Below are positions 46,948 through 56,360 of a stretch of 64,000 bases of DNA, one piece after another. Numbering within the stretch: position 1 is the stretch's first letter; each line of letters starts with the position of its first letter. The position numbers and the translations under genes were made by a program. The DNA comes from Variovorax ginsengisoli (lineage in GTDB: Bacteria > Pseudomonadota > Gammaproteobacteria > Burkholderiales > Burkholderiaceae_C). The notes below the pieces were generated by a model. It searched no databases. It saw only the letters and a list, made by a program, of their open reading frames with translations, and had not been told where the DNA came from. The stretch spans positions 984,253 through 1,048,252 of the forward strand of contig NZ_RCZJ01000002.1 in NCBI RefSeq assembly GCF_006438845.1. The letters are read 5' to 3'.

Positions 46948-47844
46948 TCAGATCTTTCGGGCCTGGATGCGCTGGAACAGGCCCTCGGGCCGCACCATGA
47001 GCACCAGCGCCATGACGATGTAGATAGAGAACAGTTCGGCTTCGGGCATGACATGGACCGCGAAGGAGCGTGCCAGGCCGACGATGAGCGCGCCGATGGC
47101 CGCACCCTCGATGCTGCCGAGGCCGCCGATGATCACGACCGCGAAGGACACGATGATCACGCCGACCGACACGCCCGGCTGTACCGAGATCAGTGGCGCG
47201 GTGAACGCGCCGCCGATCGCGGCCAGGAAGATGCCGACGGAAAAAGCCAGCATGTAGACGCGCGAGACATTCACGCCCATGCTGGCCGCGACCTCTTCGC
47301 TGTGGATCACGGCCAGCACGATCTTGCCGTGGCGCGTGCGGTTCAAGCCCCACCACACCGCGAGCCCGATCGCGACCGCCAGCCCCATCAGCATGAAGTC
47401 GTACCCCACGTACACCTGGTCGCCGATCTCCACGTTGCCGAAGAGCGCGTACGGCTCCGACACGTAGTACGGGTTGGCGCCCCAGAGGAGCTTGGTCACG
47501 TCTTCCAGCACGAGGAACAATGCATAGGTGACCAGCACCAGCAGCACTTCGTCGCGGCCGTAGAAGAAGCGCATGAGACCGCGCTCGGTCAGCGGTGCGA
47601 CCAGCACCGCCACCGCGATCGCCGCGAACAGCATCGCGACCAGCGACCATTCGGGCGCGAATTTCATCGTGGCGAACCAGCCGACGAAGCTGGCCGCGGC
47701 GTACGCGCCCAGCGCGTAGAAACTGCCGTGCGCGATGTTGAGGATCTTCAGGACACCGAACACGAGCGTGAGCCCGAGCGCGACGATGAAGAGCCACGAT
47801 GCGTAGCTCAATCCGTCGATGAGGATGGTGAGGGCGGTGTTCAT
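46948..47844 (-). CDS. ABC transporter permease, LivH type
   Basis: This 298-residue permease has about eight helices. It starts MNTALTILIDGLSYASWLFIVALGLTLVFGVLKILNIAHGSFYALGAYAAA, where NIAHGSFYALGAY is the LivH hallmark. The coupling loop is VIHSEEVAASMGVNVSRVYML. It forms the channel with the LivM-type protein. The receptor gene is 90 bases upstream. Confidence 0.95.
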   Translation of the reverse strand: MNTALTILIDGLSYASWLFIVALGLTLVFGVLKILNIAHGSFYALGAYAAASFVGWFATMKFAPEWSLVAMLFAAIAVAVLVAPLTERGLMRFFYGRDEVLLVLVTYALFLVLEDVTKLLWGANPYYVSEPYALFGNVEIGDQVYVGYDFMLMGLAVAIGLAVWWGLNRTRHGKIVLAVIHSEEVAASMGVNVSRVYMLAFSVGIFLAAIGGAFTAPLISVQPGVSVGVIIVSFAVVIIGGLGSIEGAAIGALIVGLARSFAVHVMPEAELFSIYIVMALVLMVRPEGLFQRIQARKI

Positions 47845-47934
47845 GACCGAATCGGTGGAGGTTGGAGATGCGCTCGACCGGCCCGCGCAGTGGCGCAGGC
47901 CGGCGAACGTTCGATGCAGCGCGCCGTCAGCCGG

Positions 47935-49266
47935 TCAGCACTTCGACCCGGCGAAATTGCTCTTGATCCAATCCTCGGACTTCACGTTCGGCGGCGGATT
48001 CACGCACTCGGCCGGGAAGCGCTGGATGTCTTCCAGCACCACCATCTTCTTGCCCGCGTCGTAGCGCGTCTTGCCGATGGCGGTTTCCTGCGTGGCCTGA
48101 TGGCCATCGCCCAGCGACATGCGGATCTTCCCGCCCGGCGAATCCCATTCCATGCCCTTGAGTGCCGCGGCCAGCTGTTCCGACGTCGGCTTCTTGCCGC
48201 CGTTGGCCGCCATCGCCTTCTCGGCCGCCAATTTCAAGCCCATCAGCGCCTGCGCCATGCGGTAGGGCGCCTGTGCCGGGTAGGTGTTCTGCGCCTTCTG
48301 GTACACGCTCCACCACCAGTCGTTGAGCGCCGACTTGGGTGACAGCAGACCGTAGGCGCCGCGCGCGCCCAGGATGGCCCCGTCGGGCATCTTGTCGCCG
48401 AGGTTGGTCAGCACATGGTCGGCGGCCGACAGCACGACCTGCGAGCGCTTGAACAAACCCCGCGGGCCCGACTGCAGGATGAAGGCCTGCAGGTCGCCGC
48501 CCCACAGGCTGGAGTGGGTAACGTCGGCGCGCCGGCCCATCAATGCGGAGATTTCGGTGCCGTACTGGCCGGCACCGAATTTCGGCAGCAGGTCCTCGCC
48601 GGCCTTCGCATCGGGATAGAGCTGCGCCATGGACAGCATGAAGTCCTTGCGCGAATCCTGGCCCCAGGCGTAGTCCTGGTTGATCATGTTGTACGTCGCG
48701 GCCTTGACGTTGCGCGCCTTCATGTAGCGGGCGAGGGCCACGTTGTCCATGGTGGCGTGCGAGGCGGTGCGGAAAACGTAGTTGTACTTGCCGTCCTCGA
48801 AGATGCGCGGGGTGCCGCAGTCGTAGAGGATCAGGAAGCGCTTCATCTCCTCGGCCACGGGCGCCACCGCGAGACAGTCGCCGGAGCCCACATAGCCCAC
48901 CACCGCGTCGACCTTTTCGCGGTCGTAGAGGTTGCGAAGTTCCTGCACCTGCTTGGTGGCGCCACCGTTCTCGTCGACGTAGATGGCCTCGATCTTCATG
49001 CCCCCAAAGCCGGTCTTGTTGTAAGGGGCGGGACCCTCGCCCTTGTTGAAGGCGTCGACCAGCGCCTTGGCGCCATTGACCGCGGGAATGCCGAAACTCT
49101 CCGCCGCCTGGCCGGACAGAAAACTCACCACGCCGACCTTGAAGGTCTCCTGCGCCTGCGCGCCGAACGCCAGTGCCCCGATGCCCAGGGCAATGGCGGA
49201 GCGCGCCATGCCGCGGCGCCAGGCGCCCACCCGTGTCGTTCCGATCTGATGCTGCTTCGATTTCAT
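47935..49266 (-). CDS. Branched-chain-type ABC substrate-binding protein
   Basis: This is a 443-residue periplasmic receptor. I chose the ATG at 49266 (MKSKQHQIGTTRVGAWRRG), giving a signal peptide ending AFGAQAQ. The type I periplasmic fold starts ETFKVGVVSFLSGQAAESFGIPAVNGAK and contains VDAVVGYVGSGDCLAVAPVAEEM. The ligand is unknown; the adjacent acyl-CoA ligase suggests a carboxylic, perhaps aromatic, acid rather than an amino acid. It is the second gene of the GntR-led operon, 26 bases after the regulator. Confidence 0.92.
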   Translation of the reverse strand: MKSKQHQIGTTRVGAWRRGMARSAIALGIGALAFGAQAQETFKVGVVSFLSGQAAESFGIPAVNGAKALVDAFNKGEGPAPYNKTGFGGMKIEAIYVDENGGATKQVQELRNLYDREKVDAVVGYVGSGDCLAVAPVAEEMKRFLILYDCGTPRIFEDGKYNYVFRTASHATMDNVALARYMKARNVKAATYNMINQDYAWGQDSRKDFMLSMAQLYPDAKAGEDLLPKFGAGQYGTEISALMGRRADVTHSSLWGGDLQAFILQSGPRGLFKRSQVVLSAADHVLTNLGDKMPDGAILGARGAYGLLSPKSALNDWWWSVYQKAQNTYPAQAPYRMAQALMGLKLAAEKAMAANGGKKPTSEQLAAALKGMEWDSPGGKIRMSLGDGHQATQETAIGKTRYDAGKKMVVLEDIQRFPAECVNPPPNVKSEDWIKSNFAGSKC

Positions 49267-49292
49267 GTCTTTGTCTCCTTGCTTGTAACGAA

Positions 49293-50150
49293 CTACTGCG
49301 CCTTCGAGATGGGCGTGCGCATGTCTTGCCCAGTCATCTCGAAACCCTTCTTGAAGTCGACCATGTGCTTGCGTGTCCATTCGCCGGCGGCGGCGGCATC
49401 GCCACGCTTCAGTGCATCCAGGATGGCCCGATGCGCCGCGAGGTTGCGCGCTTTCGATTGCGGCAGGTGCAGGTGGATCTGCAACATGATCGGGTTGTAG
49501 AGCAGGCTGATCGGCTCGCGAGCGAGCATCAGCGCCCGGTTGTGGCTGGCGCGGCCGACCAGCGCATGGAACTCCACGTCGAGCTCCACCAAGCGCATGT
49601 TCTCGTCCATCGACGCCGACCCGTTGGCCTGCAACGCGGCGGTGACCTCGGTGTTGTGGGCGAGTTCGTCGATATCGCCAGGTTCGGCGCTCACTGCGGC
49701 CAGTCGTGCCGCCAGCGGCTCCAGCGTGACGGCGACCTCCCAAAGCTCCTGGAAGGTGGTCTGCTGAAGCAGCAGCAGGCGCGCAGCGCGTGGCGCCAGG
49801 TCGTAAAGGCCGGGCAAGGTAACGAAGAGGCGGCGGCCTTCACGGCGTTGAACGAGACCTTCCTGTTCGACCTGGCGGATGGCCTCGCGCACGGTCGAGC
49901 GATGCACGCCGAACCGTTCCGCCAGGCTCTGCTCCGTCGGCAGGGGCATTCCAGGTGTCAGCTTGCCACTGAGGATGCTGCGCTCGATTTCCGATGACAC
50001 CGCCTTGTAGGCCGGCTCGAGCCGAAGCCGACGGAACAACGTTGGGTCCGGCGCCATCACCGGCACGCCGGAAGCGCGCTCGGCAGACGCGGAACTACCG
50101 GCGGTCGGCGTGGCCTCGGGCAGGCCGGAAGCGCGGATGCTGGCGTTCAA
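49293..50150 (-). CDS. GntR/FadR (FCD) family regulator heading the importer operon
   Basis: This is a 285-residue protein from a TTG start at 50150, chosen because AGGAG lies 7 bases upstream of it. The first in-frame ATG is at 50057 and would give 254 residues. The winged HTH is ILSGKLTPGMPLPTEQSLAERFGVHRSTVREAIRQVEQEGLV (seen as PLPTEQSLAERFGVHR and STVREAIRQ). It is followed by an all-helical FCD domain with metal/ligand residues in HALVGRASHNRALM and AAHRAILDAL. It is the first gene of the operon and has a palindromic site in its leader, so it probably represses itself and the transporter until the acid is present. Confidence 0.88.
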   Translation of the reverse strand: MNASIRASGLPEATPTAGSSASAERASGVPVMAPDPTLFRRLRLEPAYKAVSSEIERSILSGKLTPGMPLPTEQSLAERFGVHRSTVREAIRQVEQEGLVQRREGRRLFVTLPGLYDLAPRAARLLLLQQTTFQELWEVAVTLEPLAARLAAVSAEPGDIDELAHNTEVTAALQANGSASMDENMRLVELDVEFHALVGRASHNRALMLAREPISLLYNPIMLQIHLHLPQSKARNLAAHRAILDALKRGDAAAAGEWTRKHMVDFKKGFEMTGQDMRTPISKAQ

Positions 50151-50187
50151 TCGATGTCTCCTGCGCCCGTCGGGCTGCGCAATTCGT

Positions 50188-50198
50188 TTGTCGGACAA
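50188..50198. promoter_or_regulatory. GntR-type operator
   Basis: The sequence is TTGTC-G-GACAA, a perfect 11-base palindrome 38 bases before the TTG start of the GntR gene. With one mismatch the symmetry extends to 50185-50201. The GT-N-AC core fits known FadR/FCD-type operators. Confidence 0.62.
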
Positions 50199-50381
50199 TC
50201 GGATTTTGAAGAACGGCCTTGTGCGCGTGGAGCGGGTTTTCCCGTTGATGCCGCGCCGAGCCCCGTTCCCGCGAGGCGCCCAGGGGCCCATCTCCCCAAT
50301 GGGCGAGGTCTACAATCGCCCCCCCTACAACCGTGTCGCGGACGCGTCATTGCGAGCCAGCGACAGCCGGAGCCTGCGCCC

Positions 50382-52739
50382 ATGTCCGATTCGTCCCCCA
50401 TCAGCACCGCTTCCATCGCCACGCCGAGCATCGAGGACAAGCGCGCAGAGCTGCGTCGCGCCGCGCTCGAATACCACGAGCTCCCGGTACCGGGGAAGAT
50501 CGCCATCGCGGCCACCAAGCAGATGGTCAACCAGCGCGATCTCGCGCTGGCCTACTCGCCCGGCGTCGCGGCACCGTGCGAGGAAATCGTCAAGGATCCG
50601 GCCAACGCCTTCAAGTACACGGCGCGCGGCAACCTGGTGGCGGTGATCACCAACGGCACGGCCGTGCTCGGGCTGGGCGACATCGGACCACTGGCGTCGA
50701 AGCCGGTGATGGAAGGCAAGGGCGTGCTCTTCAAGAAGTTCGCCGGCGTCGACGTGTTCGACATCGAGATCGACGAGAAGGACCCCGCTAAGCTGGTCGA
50801 CATCATTGCGTCGCTCGAGCCGACCTTCGGCGCCATCAACCTCGAAGACATCAAGGCGCCGGATTGCTTCTACATCGAGCGCGAGCTGCGCAAGCGGATG
50901 AAGATTCCGGTGTTCCACGACGACCAGCACGGCACGGCGATCACGGTGGCGGCGGCGCTGCTCAACGGCCTGAAGGTCGCGGGCAAGGACATCGGCAGCG
51001 TCAAGCTGGTCACTTCCGGCGCCGGCGCAGCCGCACTGGCCTGCCTCAACCTGCTGCTCAAGGTCGGCCTGAAGCGCGAGAACGTGTTCGTGACCGACCT
51101 GGCCGGCGTGGTTTACGAGGGCCGCACCGAGCTGATGGACGACGACAAGCGCCAGTACATGCAGAACACCACCGCGCGTTCGCTGCTGGAAGTGATCGAC
51201 GGCGCCGACGTGTTTCTCGGCCTGTCGGCGGGCGGCGTGCTCAAGCCTGCGATGGTTGCCAAGATGGCGGCACGGCCGGTGATCTTCGCGCTGGCGAATC
51301 CCAACCCCGAGATCGCGCCGGAAGATGCCCATGCGGTGCGCGACGACGTGATCATGGCCACCGGCCGCACCGACTACCCGAACCAGGTCAACAACGTCCT
51401 GTGCTTCCCGTACATCTTCCGCGGCGCGCTCGATTCCGGCGCGACGACGATCACCGACGAAATGGAGATTGCCGCGGTGCGCGCCATCGCCGAATTGGCA
51501 CAGGCCGAACAGAGCGAGGTGGTCGCTGCGGCCTATGTGGGCGAGAAGCTGAGCTTCGGGCCCGAATACCTGATCCCCAAGCCCTTCGACCCGCGCCTGA
51601 TGATGAAGATCGCGCCGGCCGTGGCCAAGGCAGCCGAACAGAGCGGCGTGGCGACGCGCCCGATCGCCGACCTGGACGCCTACCGCGACAAGCTGCAGAG
51701 CTTCGTCTACGCCTCGGGCACCGCGATGAAGCCGATCTTCGACGCCGCCAAGCGCGCGACCAAGAAGCGTGTCGCGTTTGCCGAAGGCGAAGAGGAACGC
51801 GTGCTGCGCGCCGTGCAGATCGTGGTCGACGAAGGCCTGGCACGCCCGACGCTGATCGGCCGGCCGGCCATCATCGCGCAGCGCATTGAAAAATTCGGGT
51901 TGCGGCTCCAGGAAGAGCTCGACTACGACATCGTCAATGTCGAGCAGGATCACCGTTATCGCGACTTTTGGCAGACCTACCACCGCATGACAGAGCGCAT
52001 GGGCACGACGGTCCAGACGGCCAAGATCGAGATGCGCCGCCGACTCACGCTGATTGGCGCGATGCTGCTGCACAAGGGCGAGGTCGATGGCCTCATCTGC
52101 GGCACCTGGGGCACCACGGCGATCCACCTGCATCACATCGATCAGGTCATCGGCAAACGCCCGGGTGGCTGCGCCAGCACACCGCAGGACGTGCCGATCT
52201 ACGCGTGCATGAACGGCCTGCTCCTGCCCGATCGCCAGGTTTTCCTGGTCGACACGCACGTCAACTACGACCCGACGCCGGAAGAACTCGCTGAAATCAC
52301 CACCATGGCTGCGGAAGAAATGATGCGCTTCGGCATCAAGCCGAAGGCCGCGTTGCTGTCGCATTCCAACTTCGGCAGCAGCAATCAGGCCAGCGCCGTC
52401 AAGATGCGCCGCACCCTCGACCTGCTGCGCGTCCAGGCACCGTGGCTGGAGGTCGACGGGGAAATGCACGGCGACGTGGCGCTCGACGGCAAGCAGCGCG
52501 CCGCCGTGATGCCGCACAGTGCCTTGTCCGGCAACGCCAATCTGCTGGTGTTTCCGAACCTCGACGCCGCCAATATTTCCTACAACCTGCTTAAAACGGC
52601 AGCAGGCGGGAACATCGCCATCGGCCCGGTTCTGCTCGGAGCGGCCAAACCTGTGCACATTCTCACGGCCAGCGCCACAGTGCGCCGCATCGTCAACATG
52701 ACGGCCTTGACCGTTGCGGACGCGAACGCCGATCGATAG
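50382..52739 (+). CDS. maeB: NADP-dependent malic enzyme with phosphotransacetylase-like domain
   Basis: This is a 785-residue two-part enzyme. The malic domains show [18 protein letters not shown], the catalytic region [20 protein letters not shown], and the NADP loop [19 protein letters not shown]. From about residue 440 a PTA-like domain follows ([19 protein letters not shown]), which in MaeB is regulatory rather than catalytic. I chose the ATG at 50382; the longer open frame lies over the GntR leader. It converts malate to pyruvate and supplies NADPH. It is divergent from the GntR operon with about 230 bases between starts. Confidence 0.96.
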   Translation: MSDSSPISTASIATPSIEDKRAELRRAALEYHELPVPGKIAIAATKQMVNQRDLALAYSPGVAAPCEEIVKDPANAFKYTARGNLVAVITNGTAVLGLGDIGPLASKPVMEGKGVLFKKFAGVDVFDIEIDEKDPAKLVDIIASLEPTFGAINLEDIKAPDCFYIERELRKRMKIPVFHDDQHGTAITVAAALLNGLKVAGKDIGSVKLVTSGAGAAALACLNLLLKVGLKRENVFVTDLAGVVYEGRTELMDDDKRQYMQNTTARSLLEVIDGADVFLGLSAGGVLKPAMVAKMAARPVIFALANPNPEIAPEDAHAVRDDVIMATGRTDYPNQVNNVLCFPYIFRGALDSGATTITDEMEIAAVRAIAELAQAEQSEVVAAAYVGEKLSFGPEYLIPKPFDPRLMMKIAPAVAKAAEQSGVATRPIADLDAYRDKLQSFVYASGTAMKPIFDAAKRATKKRVAFAEGEEERVLRAVQIVVDEGLARPTLIGRPAIIAQRIEKFGLRLQEELDYDIVNVEQDHRYRDFWQTYHRMTERMGTTVQTAKIEMRRRLTLIGAMLLHKGEVDGLICGTWGTTAIHLHHIDQVIGKRPGGCASTPQDVPIYACMNGLLLPDRQVFLVDTHVNYDPTPEELAEITTMAAEEMMRFGIKPKAALLSHSNFGSSNQASAVKMRRTLDLLRVQAPWLEVDGEMHGDVALDGKQRAAVMPHSALSGNANLLVFPNLDAANISYNLLKTAAGGNIAIGPVLLGAAKPVHILTASATVRRIVNMTALTVADANADR

Positions 52740-52941
52740 GCCTTGAGGCGACAGTGGTCGCTAACTTCAAAGTTTTCCACAGGCCGCTGCCCTCTGCCCA
52801 AATATTGAGCACGTGCTTGCTATTTGCGCTGGCGTGGTGCACACTGGCGGGCTTGAATTCGCGGGTTAACCCCAAGGTTGATCGCTCATTCGGCCCCTGC
52901 TCTTTTTCCTGTGGTGCTCAGCGCAGCCACCGTTTCCACCC

Positions 52942-53349
52942 ATGGTTTCGTTCACGTCGTCTGCGTCTCGATTTGCCTTGGCCAGCTTGCTGCTGGTTGC
53001 GCTGGCAACCGGCGTCGAGGCGCGCGGCAACATGGAAACGACCGCGCGGCAATCGCCGCACGGCTCGATCTCGGTGGCCGAATTGCCGGTGCAGGGTCAG
53101 CAGACCTACCGCGCCATCCTGAACGACGGTCCTTTCCGTCACGAGAAGGACGGCACGGTGTTCGGCAATCGTGAGCGCCTGCTGCCGGCGGAGCCTCGCG
53201 GGCATTACCGCGAATACACGGTCGATACGCCCGGCGTGCGCCACAGAGGTGCGCAGCGCATTGTGTGCGGTGGCGAACGCAGGGCGTCGCCAACGGCGTG
53301 CTGGTACACGGCGGACCATTACGCAAGCTTTCGGCGGATAGCGCCATGA
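52942..53349 (+). CDS. Secreted guanyl-specific ribonuclease, RNase Sa/barnase type
   Basis: This 135-residue protein has a signal peptide to about residue 27 (VEA-RG). The mature part aligns by eye with RNase Sa: YRAILNDGPFRHEKDGTVFGNRERLLP, then EYTVDTPGVRHRGAQRIVCGG, then CWYTADHYASFRRI (each shorter here than 20 in the key core). The catalytic set is present: Glu 91, Arg 102 and Arg 106, and His 126. Cys 109 and 120 could pair. It cuts RNA after G and is exported, so it is harmless in the cytosol unless retained. A barstar gene overlaps its stop (ATGA) and would protect the producer. Confidence 0.88.
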   Translation: MVSFTSSASRFALASLLLVALATGVEARGNMETTARQSPHGSISVAELPVQGQQTYRAILNDGPFRHEKDGTVFGNRERLLPAEPRGHYREYTVDTPGVRHRGAQRIVCGGERRASPTACWYTADHYASFRRIAP

Positions 53350-53834
53350 CCGATGAACTGAACTGGAGCGGCGCGCCTTTGCGCCCCGATGAAATGATGA
53401 CGACGACGACAACCATGGAAAGACCAGCGGAGATGACCTTATCCCTTCGTGCCGTGCGGCCCAACATCGTGCAGTCGATTCGCGCCTTCCGCGTGAACGA
53501 CCTGCAGGAAGCGGCCAACGCGGCGGGGCAGCACTTTCTCTATGCGAATCTGGCCAACGCCCAGAGCAAGCAAGATGTGCTCGACCTCATTGCGCAGCAA
53601 TTCACTTTCCCGTCGCACTTCGGCAAGAATTTCGACGCCTTGTACGACTGCATGACCGACCCGCTGCACAAGTCGGGCCCACAGCCTGGCTTCGTCATCG
53701 TGCTCGAGCAGATTCCGGCGAACGCCAAGTTCGACAAGGAAGCGCGCGAACAGCTGCTGGACATTTTCCGCGACGCCTCCGACTACTGGGGCGATCGGAA
53801 GATTCCGTTCAGGTGCTTCTATTCTTTTCTGTAG
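53346..53834 (+). CDS. Barstar-family ribonuclease inhibitor
   Basis: This is a 162-residue protein. Barstar is about 90 residues; here a 65-70 residue extension precedes the core. The core shows LLD-type helices and the hallmark FPSHFGKNFDALYDCMTDPL. The ATG at 53346 overlaps the ribonuclease stop, but further in-frame ATGs (for example after the ACG repeat near 53400) could give a shorter product. It would bind and block the RNase in the cytosol. The extension is polar and Met/Thr-rich, with no known domain. Confidence 0.84.
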   Translation: MTDELNWSGAPLRPDEMMTTTTTMERPAEMTLSLRAVRPNIVQSIRAFRVNDLQEAANAAGQHFLYANLANAQSKQDVLDLIAQQFTFPSHFGKNFDALYDCMTDPLHKSGPQPGFVIVLEQIPANAKFDKEAREQLLDIFRDASDYWGDRKIPFRCFYSFL

Positions 53835-54148
53835 CCCGTTCTGCACACACCAGCCAAGCAGAACGGGCGAACGAGGCCCCTGAAGGAAGCACGTCGGTCG
53901 CCGGCATCGAGATCGCTCCGGTCGATCCGACGGCAGAGAAAATGCCGACCGACAAGTTGGTCGACGTGTCGCCCCTGGCGTTGCGAATGAGCAGCCCCTT
54001 CAACGCAGGGTACTGGTTGGCAGCAGCCTGAGCCGGTAGCGGCGACAGTGCCTGGCCGTCGGCGCTCCGATGCGCCCCCCGCACCCCCCATGAAAAAGCC
54101 CGTCGACGACGGGCTTTTTCGTGGGGGGTGCGGGGGCGTCGCAGACGT
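53835..54148. other. Intergenic region between barstar and rsmA
   Basis: This is a 314-base stretch. Its right third is filled by a very long hairpin (54072-54139). In the left two thirds, frames of 70-145 codons exist on both strands, but none shows family features, a signal sequence or a ribosome-binding site, so no gene is called. Confidence 0.5.
54072..54139. terminator. Long two-tier hairpin, probable bidirectional terminator
   Basis: The inner stem is AAAAAGCCCGT with loop CGACG and partner ACGGGCTTTTT (54093-54119). The pairing continues without a break through G-C, a G-U wobble, A-T, six C-G pairs and on to the ends, with one bulged C at 54075. This gives a stem of about 33 pairs. 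The A/T tiers give a U run on either strand. It separates the converging barstar and rsmA genes. Confidence 0.82.
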
Positions 54149-54925
54149 TCAGGGCGGAACAGCCTGCGCCAAGGCGACGTATTCGGCGACCGGTACTTCC
54201 TCGGCACGGCGCTGCGCGTCGAACTTGCCAGCAAACCCATGCTCATCGAGCCATCGACCCAGCGTATGCCGCATGATCTTGCGCCGCTGGCTGAAGGCCA
54301 CCTGCACGATCTCGCCGAGCCGCGCGGCGTCGACCTGCGGCGGCTGCGCCAACGGCACCATGCGCACCACGGCGCTGTCGACCCGCGGCGGCGGCTCGAA
54401 GCTTTCCGGCGGCACGAACAGGATGTTTTCCATGCTGTAGCGCCATTGCAGCATCACGCTCAGGCGGCTGTAGTCGGACGTGGCGGGCTTCGCGACCATG
54501 CGGTCGATCACTTCCTTTTGCAGCATGAAGTGCTGGTCGGCGATCAGGTGGGCAAAGCCGAGCAGGTGAAACAGGATGGGCGTCGAGATGTTGTACGGCA
54601 GGTTGCCCACCACGCGCAATCCCTTGGGCTGCGTGCTGACCATTCGCGCAGCGAGGGCAGCGAAGTCGACTTTCAACACATCGGATTCGATCACGTCGAG
54701 TTGCCCGTGATCCCGAAGGCGCGCGGCCAGGTCGCGGTCCAGCTCGATCACGGTCAAGCGGCCCAGCCGCTCGACCAAGGGCTGCGTCAGTGCTGCCAGC
54801 CCGGGACCGATCTCGACCATCGCATCGCCGGGCTGCGGCGCGATGCCCTGCACGATCGCGTCGATGATCCCGCCATCGGACAGAAAATGCTGCCCGAAAC
54901 GCTTGCGCGCGATGTGCTGCGCCAT
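54149..54925 (-). CDS. rsmA: 16S rRNA dimethyladenosine transferase (KsgA)
   Basis: This 258-residue enzyme begins [22 protein letters not shown] motif I is [14 protein letters not shown], the acidic site is [12 protein letters not shown], and the catalytic [14 protein letters not shown] is present. It dimethylates two adenines near the 3' end of 16S rRNA (helix 45). Its start codon overlaps the surA stop by one base, so surA-rsmA are coupled. The long hairpin follows its stop. Confidence 0.96.
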   Translation of the reverse strand: MAQHIARKRFGQHFLSDGGIIDAIVQGIAPQPGDAMVEIGPGLAALTQPLVERLGRLTVIELDRDLAARLRDHGQLDVIESDVLKVDFAALAARMVSTQPKGLRVVGNLPYNISTPILFHLLGFAHLIADQHFMLQKEVIDRMVAKPATSDYSRLSVMLQWRYSMENILFVPPESFEPPPRVDSAVVRMVPLAQPPQVDAARLGEIVQVAFSQRRKIMRHTLGRWLDEHGFAGKFDAQRRAEEVPVAEYVALAQAVPP

Positions 54926-56349
54926 CAGACCGGCGATTCGCGGAACTCGACGTAGGCGCGGGCCCGAACTTCCTGAACCCAGGTGTCGAAGGCCTCGTCC
55001 ATCTTCTTTTCGCGCAGCACGGCACGTGCGGCTTCACGCTGCTCCGTCTGGCTCAGTTTCGCCTCGCGGCGGGCGAGCGCCTGAATCAGATGAACGCCGA
55101 ATCGCGTCACCACCGGGTCGCTGATCTGCCCCGGAGCGAGGCGATCGAGCGCCTCTTCGAACTCGGGCACGAACTGACCCGGCCGCGCCCATCCCAGGTC
55201 GCCCCCGTCCTTGGCGCTGCCGTCCTGCGAGTTGTCGCGTGCCAAGCCGGCGAAATCGGCTGTCCCTGCGAGCACGCGGCGCTTGAACTCGGCGAGCTGT
55301 TCGATCGCCTGCGCAGTGCTGCGCTGCGGATCGTTGCGCAACAGGATGTGGCGCGTCTGGGTCTGGGTGACCACGCCTTCGGCCGCACCGGCCTGTCCCT
55401 TGGCCAGCACCTTGATCACATGGAAGCCAGCGCCCGAACGCACCGGCCCGACGATGCCGTTGACCGGCGCCGTCTGCGTCGCTTCGACGAACAAAGGCGG
55501 GTAGCGGTCGGCGCTGCGCAGACCGAGCGAGCCACCGTTCGCTCGGTCGGGCGAATCGGAATTCTCGCGCGCCAGCTTGGCGAAGTCCTCCCCCGCGCGC
55601 GCGCGCTGCGCCACGCTTTGCGCCTTCTGCTGCAGAGCCGCGACCTGCGCCTCGGTGGCGTTCTCCGGCACCGTCACGAGCACGTGCGCCAGGTTGATTT
55701 CCGGCGACACCGCGGCGTTGCCGCTGCGCTGATCCTGAATGAACTGGTCGACCTCGCTGTCGCTCACCTTGACGCGCGCGTTGACCTCGCGCTCGCGCAA
55801 GCGGGTCAGCAGAAGCTGCTCGCGCAGATCGTTGCGAAACTCATCCCGCGAGATGCCCTCTGCACCGATCCGGCGATACAGCTCTTCCTGGCTGACCTGG
55901 TTCTGGCGCGCCACGAGCTGTTCTGCCTGCTCGACGGCCTGCTCGTCGATCTTGATACCGCTTTCCTTGGCCAGCTGCAGCTGGGCACGCTCGAGCACCA
56001 CGCGCTCGAGCACCATGCGATTGAGTTCGGCACGCGGCGCGCGTTGCGCCTCCGGGTTCTCGCGCAGGATGCGGGCGACGCGCTTCTGCACTTCCGTGTT
56101 GGTCACAGGCTCAGAGTTGACCAACGCCACGATGTATTCGGCCGCGCGCTGGCCGGTCGGCGCCGGCAGCGGTGCCGCCGTATCGCGGGGCGCTGGCGCC
56201 GGCGCATTGACGCGGGGGCCGCCGCGCATGATGTCGGTGATCCCGGTGCCGCCACCGGGGCGCATGCCCAGGCCCTGCGCCTGCACGCCCGACGTGGCGG
56301 CCAGCGCGGCGAAGCAGGCCAGGGTGAGTGTGGAGCGAAAGAATTTCAT
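54925..56349 (-). CDS. surA: Periplasmic chaperone/prolyl isomerase SurA
   Basis: This is a 474-residue protein. The signal peptide is [26 protein letters not shown] Gly/Pro/Ala linker precedes the SurA N-domain ([20 protein letters not shown]). Two parvulin domains follow ([16 protein letters not shown] and [16 protein letters not shown]). The final helix contains [31 protein letters not shown] residues. It escorts outer-membrane proteins. It sits 11 bases after lptD, its best-known client, and overlaps rsmA. Confidence 0.96.
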   Translation of the reverse strand: MKFFRSTLTLACFAALAATSGVQAQGLGMRPGGGTGITDIMRGGPRVNAPAPAPRDTAAPLPAPTGQRAAEYIVALVNSEPVTNTEVQKRVARILRENPEAQRAPRAELNRMVLERVVLERAQLQLAKESGIKIDEQAVEQAEQLVARQNQVSQEELYRRIGAEGISRDEFRNDLREQLLLTRLREREVNARVKVSDSEVDQFIQDQRSGNAAVSPEINLAHVLVTVPENATEAQVAALQQKAQSVAQRARAGEDFAKLARENSDSPDRANGGSLGLRSADRYPPLFVEATQTAPVNGIVGPVRSGAGFHVIKVLAKGQAGAAEGVVTQTQTRHILLRNDPQRSTAQAIEQLAEFKRRVLAGTADFAGLARDNSQDGSAKDGGDLGWARPGQFVPEFEEALDRLAPGQISDPVVTRFGVHLIQALARREAKLSQTEQREAARAVLREKKMDEAFDTWVQEVRARAYVEFRESPV

Positions 56350-56360
56350 GGTGGCAAGGC

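Noticed and set aside
53809..54246. Open frame antisense to the barstar-rsmA gap
   Set aside because: No ribosome-binding site or family feature, and it crosses the long hairpin and the end of rsmA.
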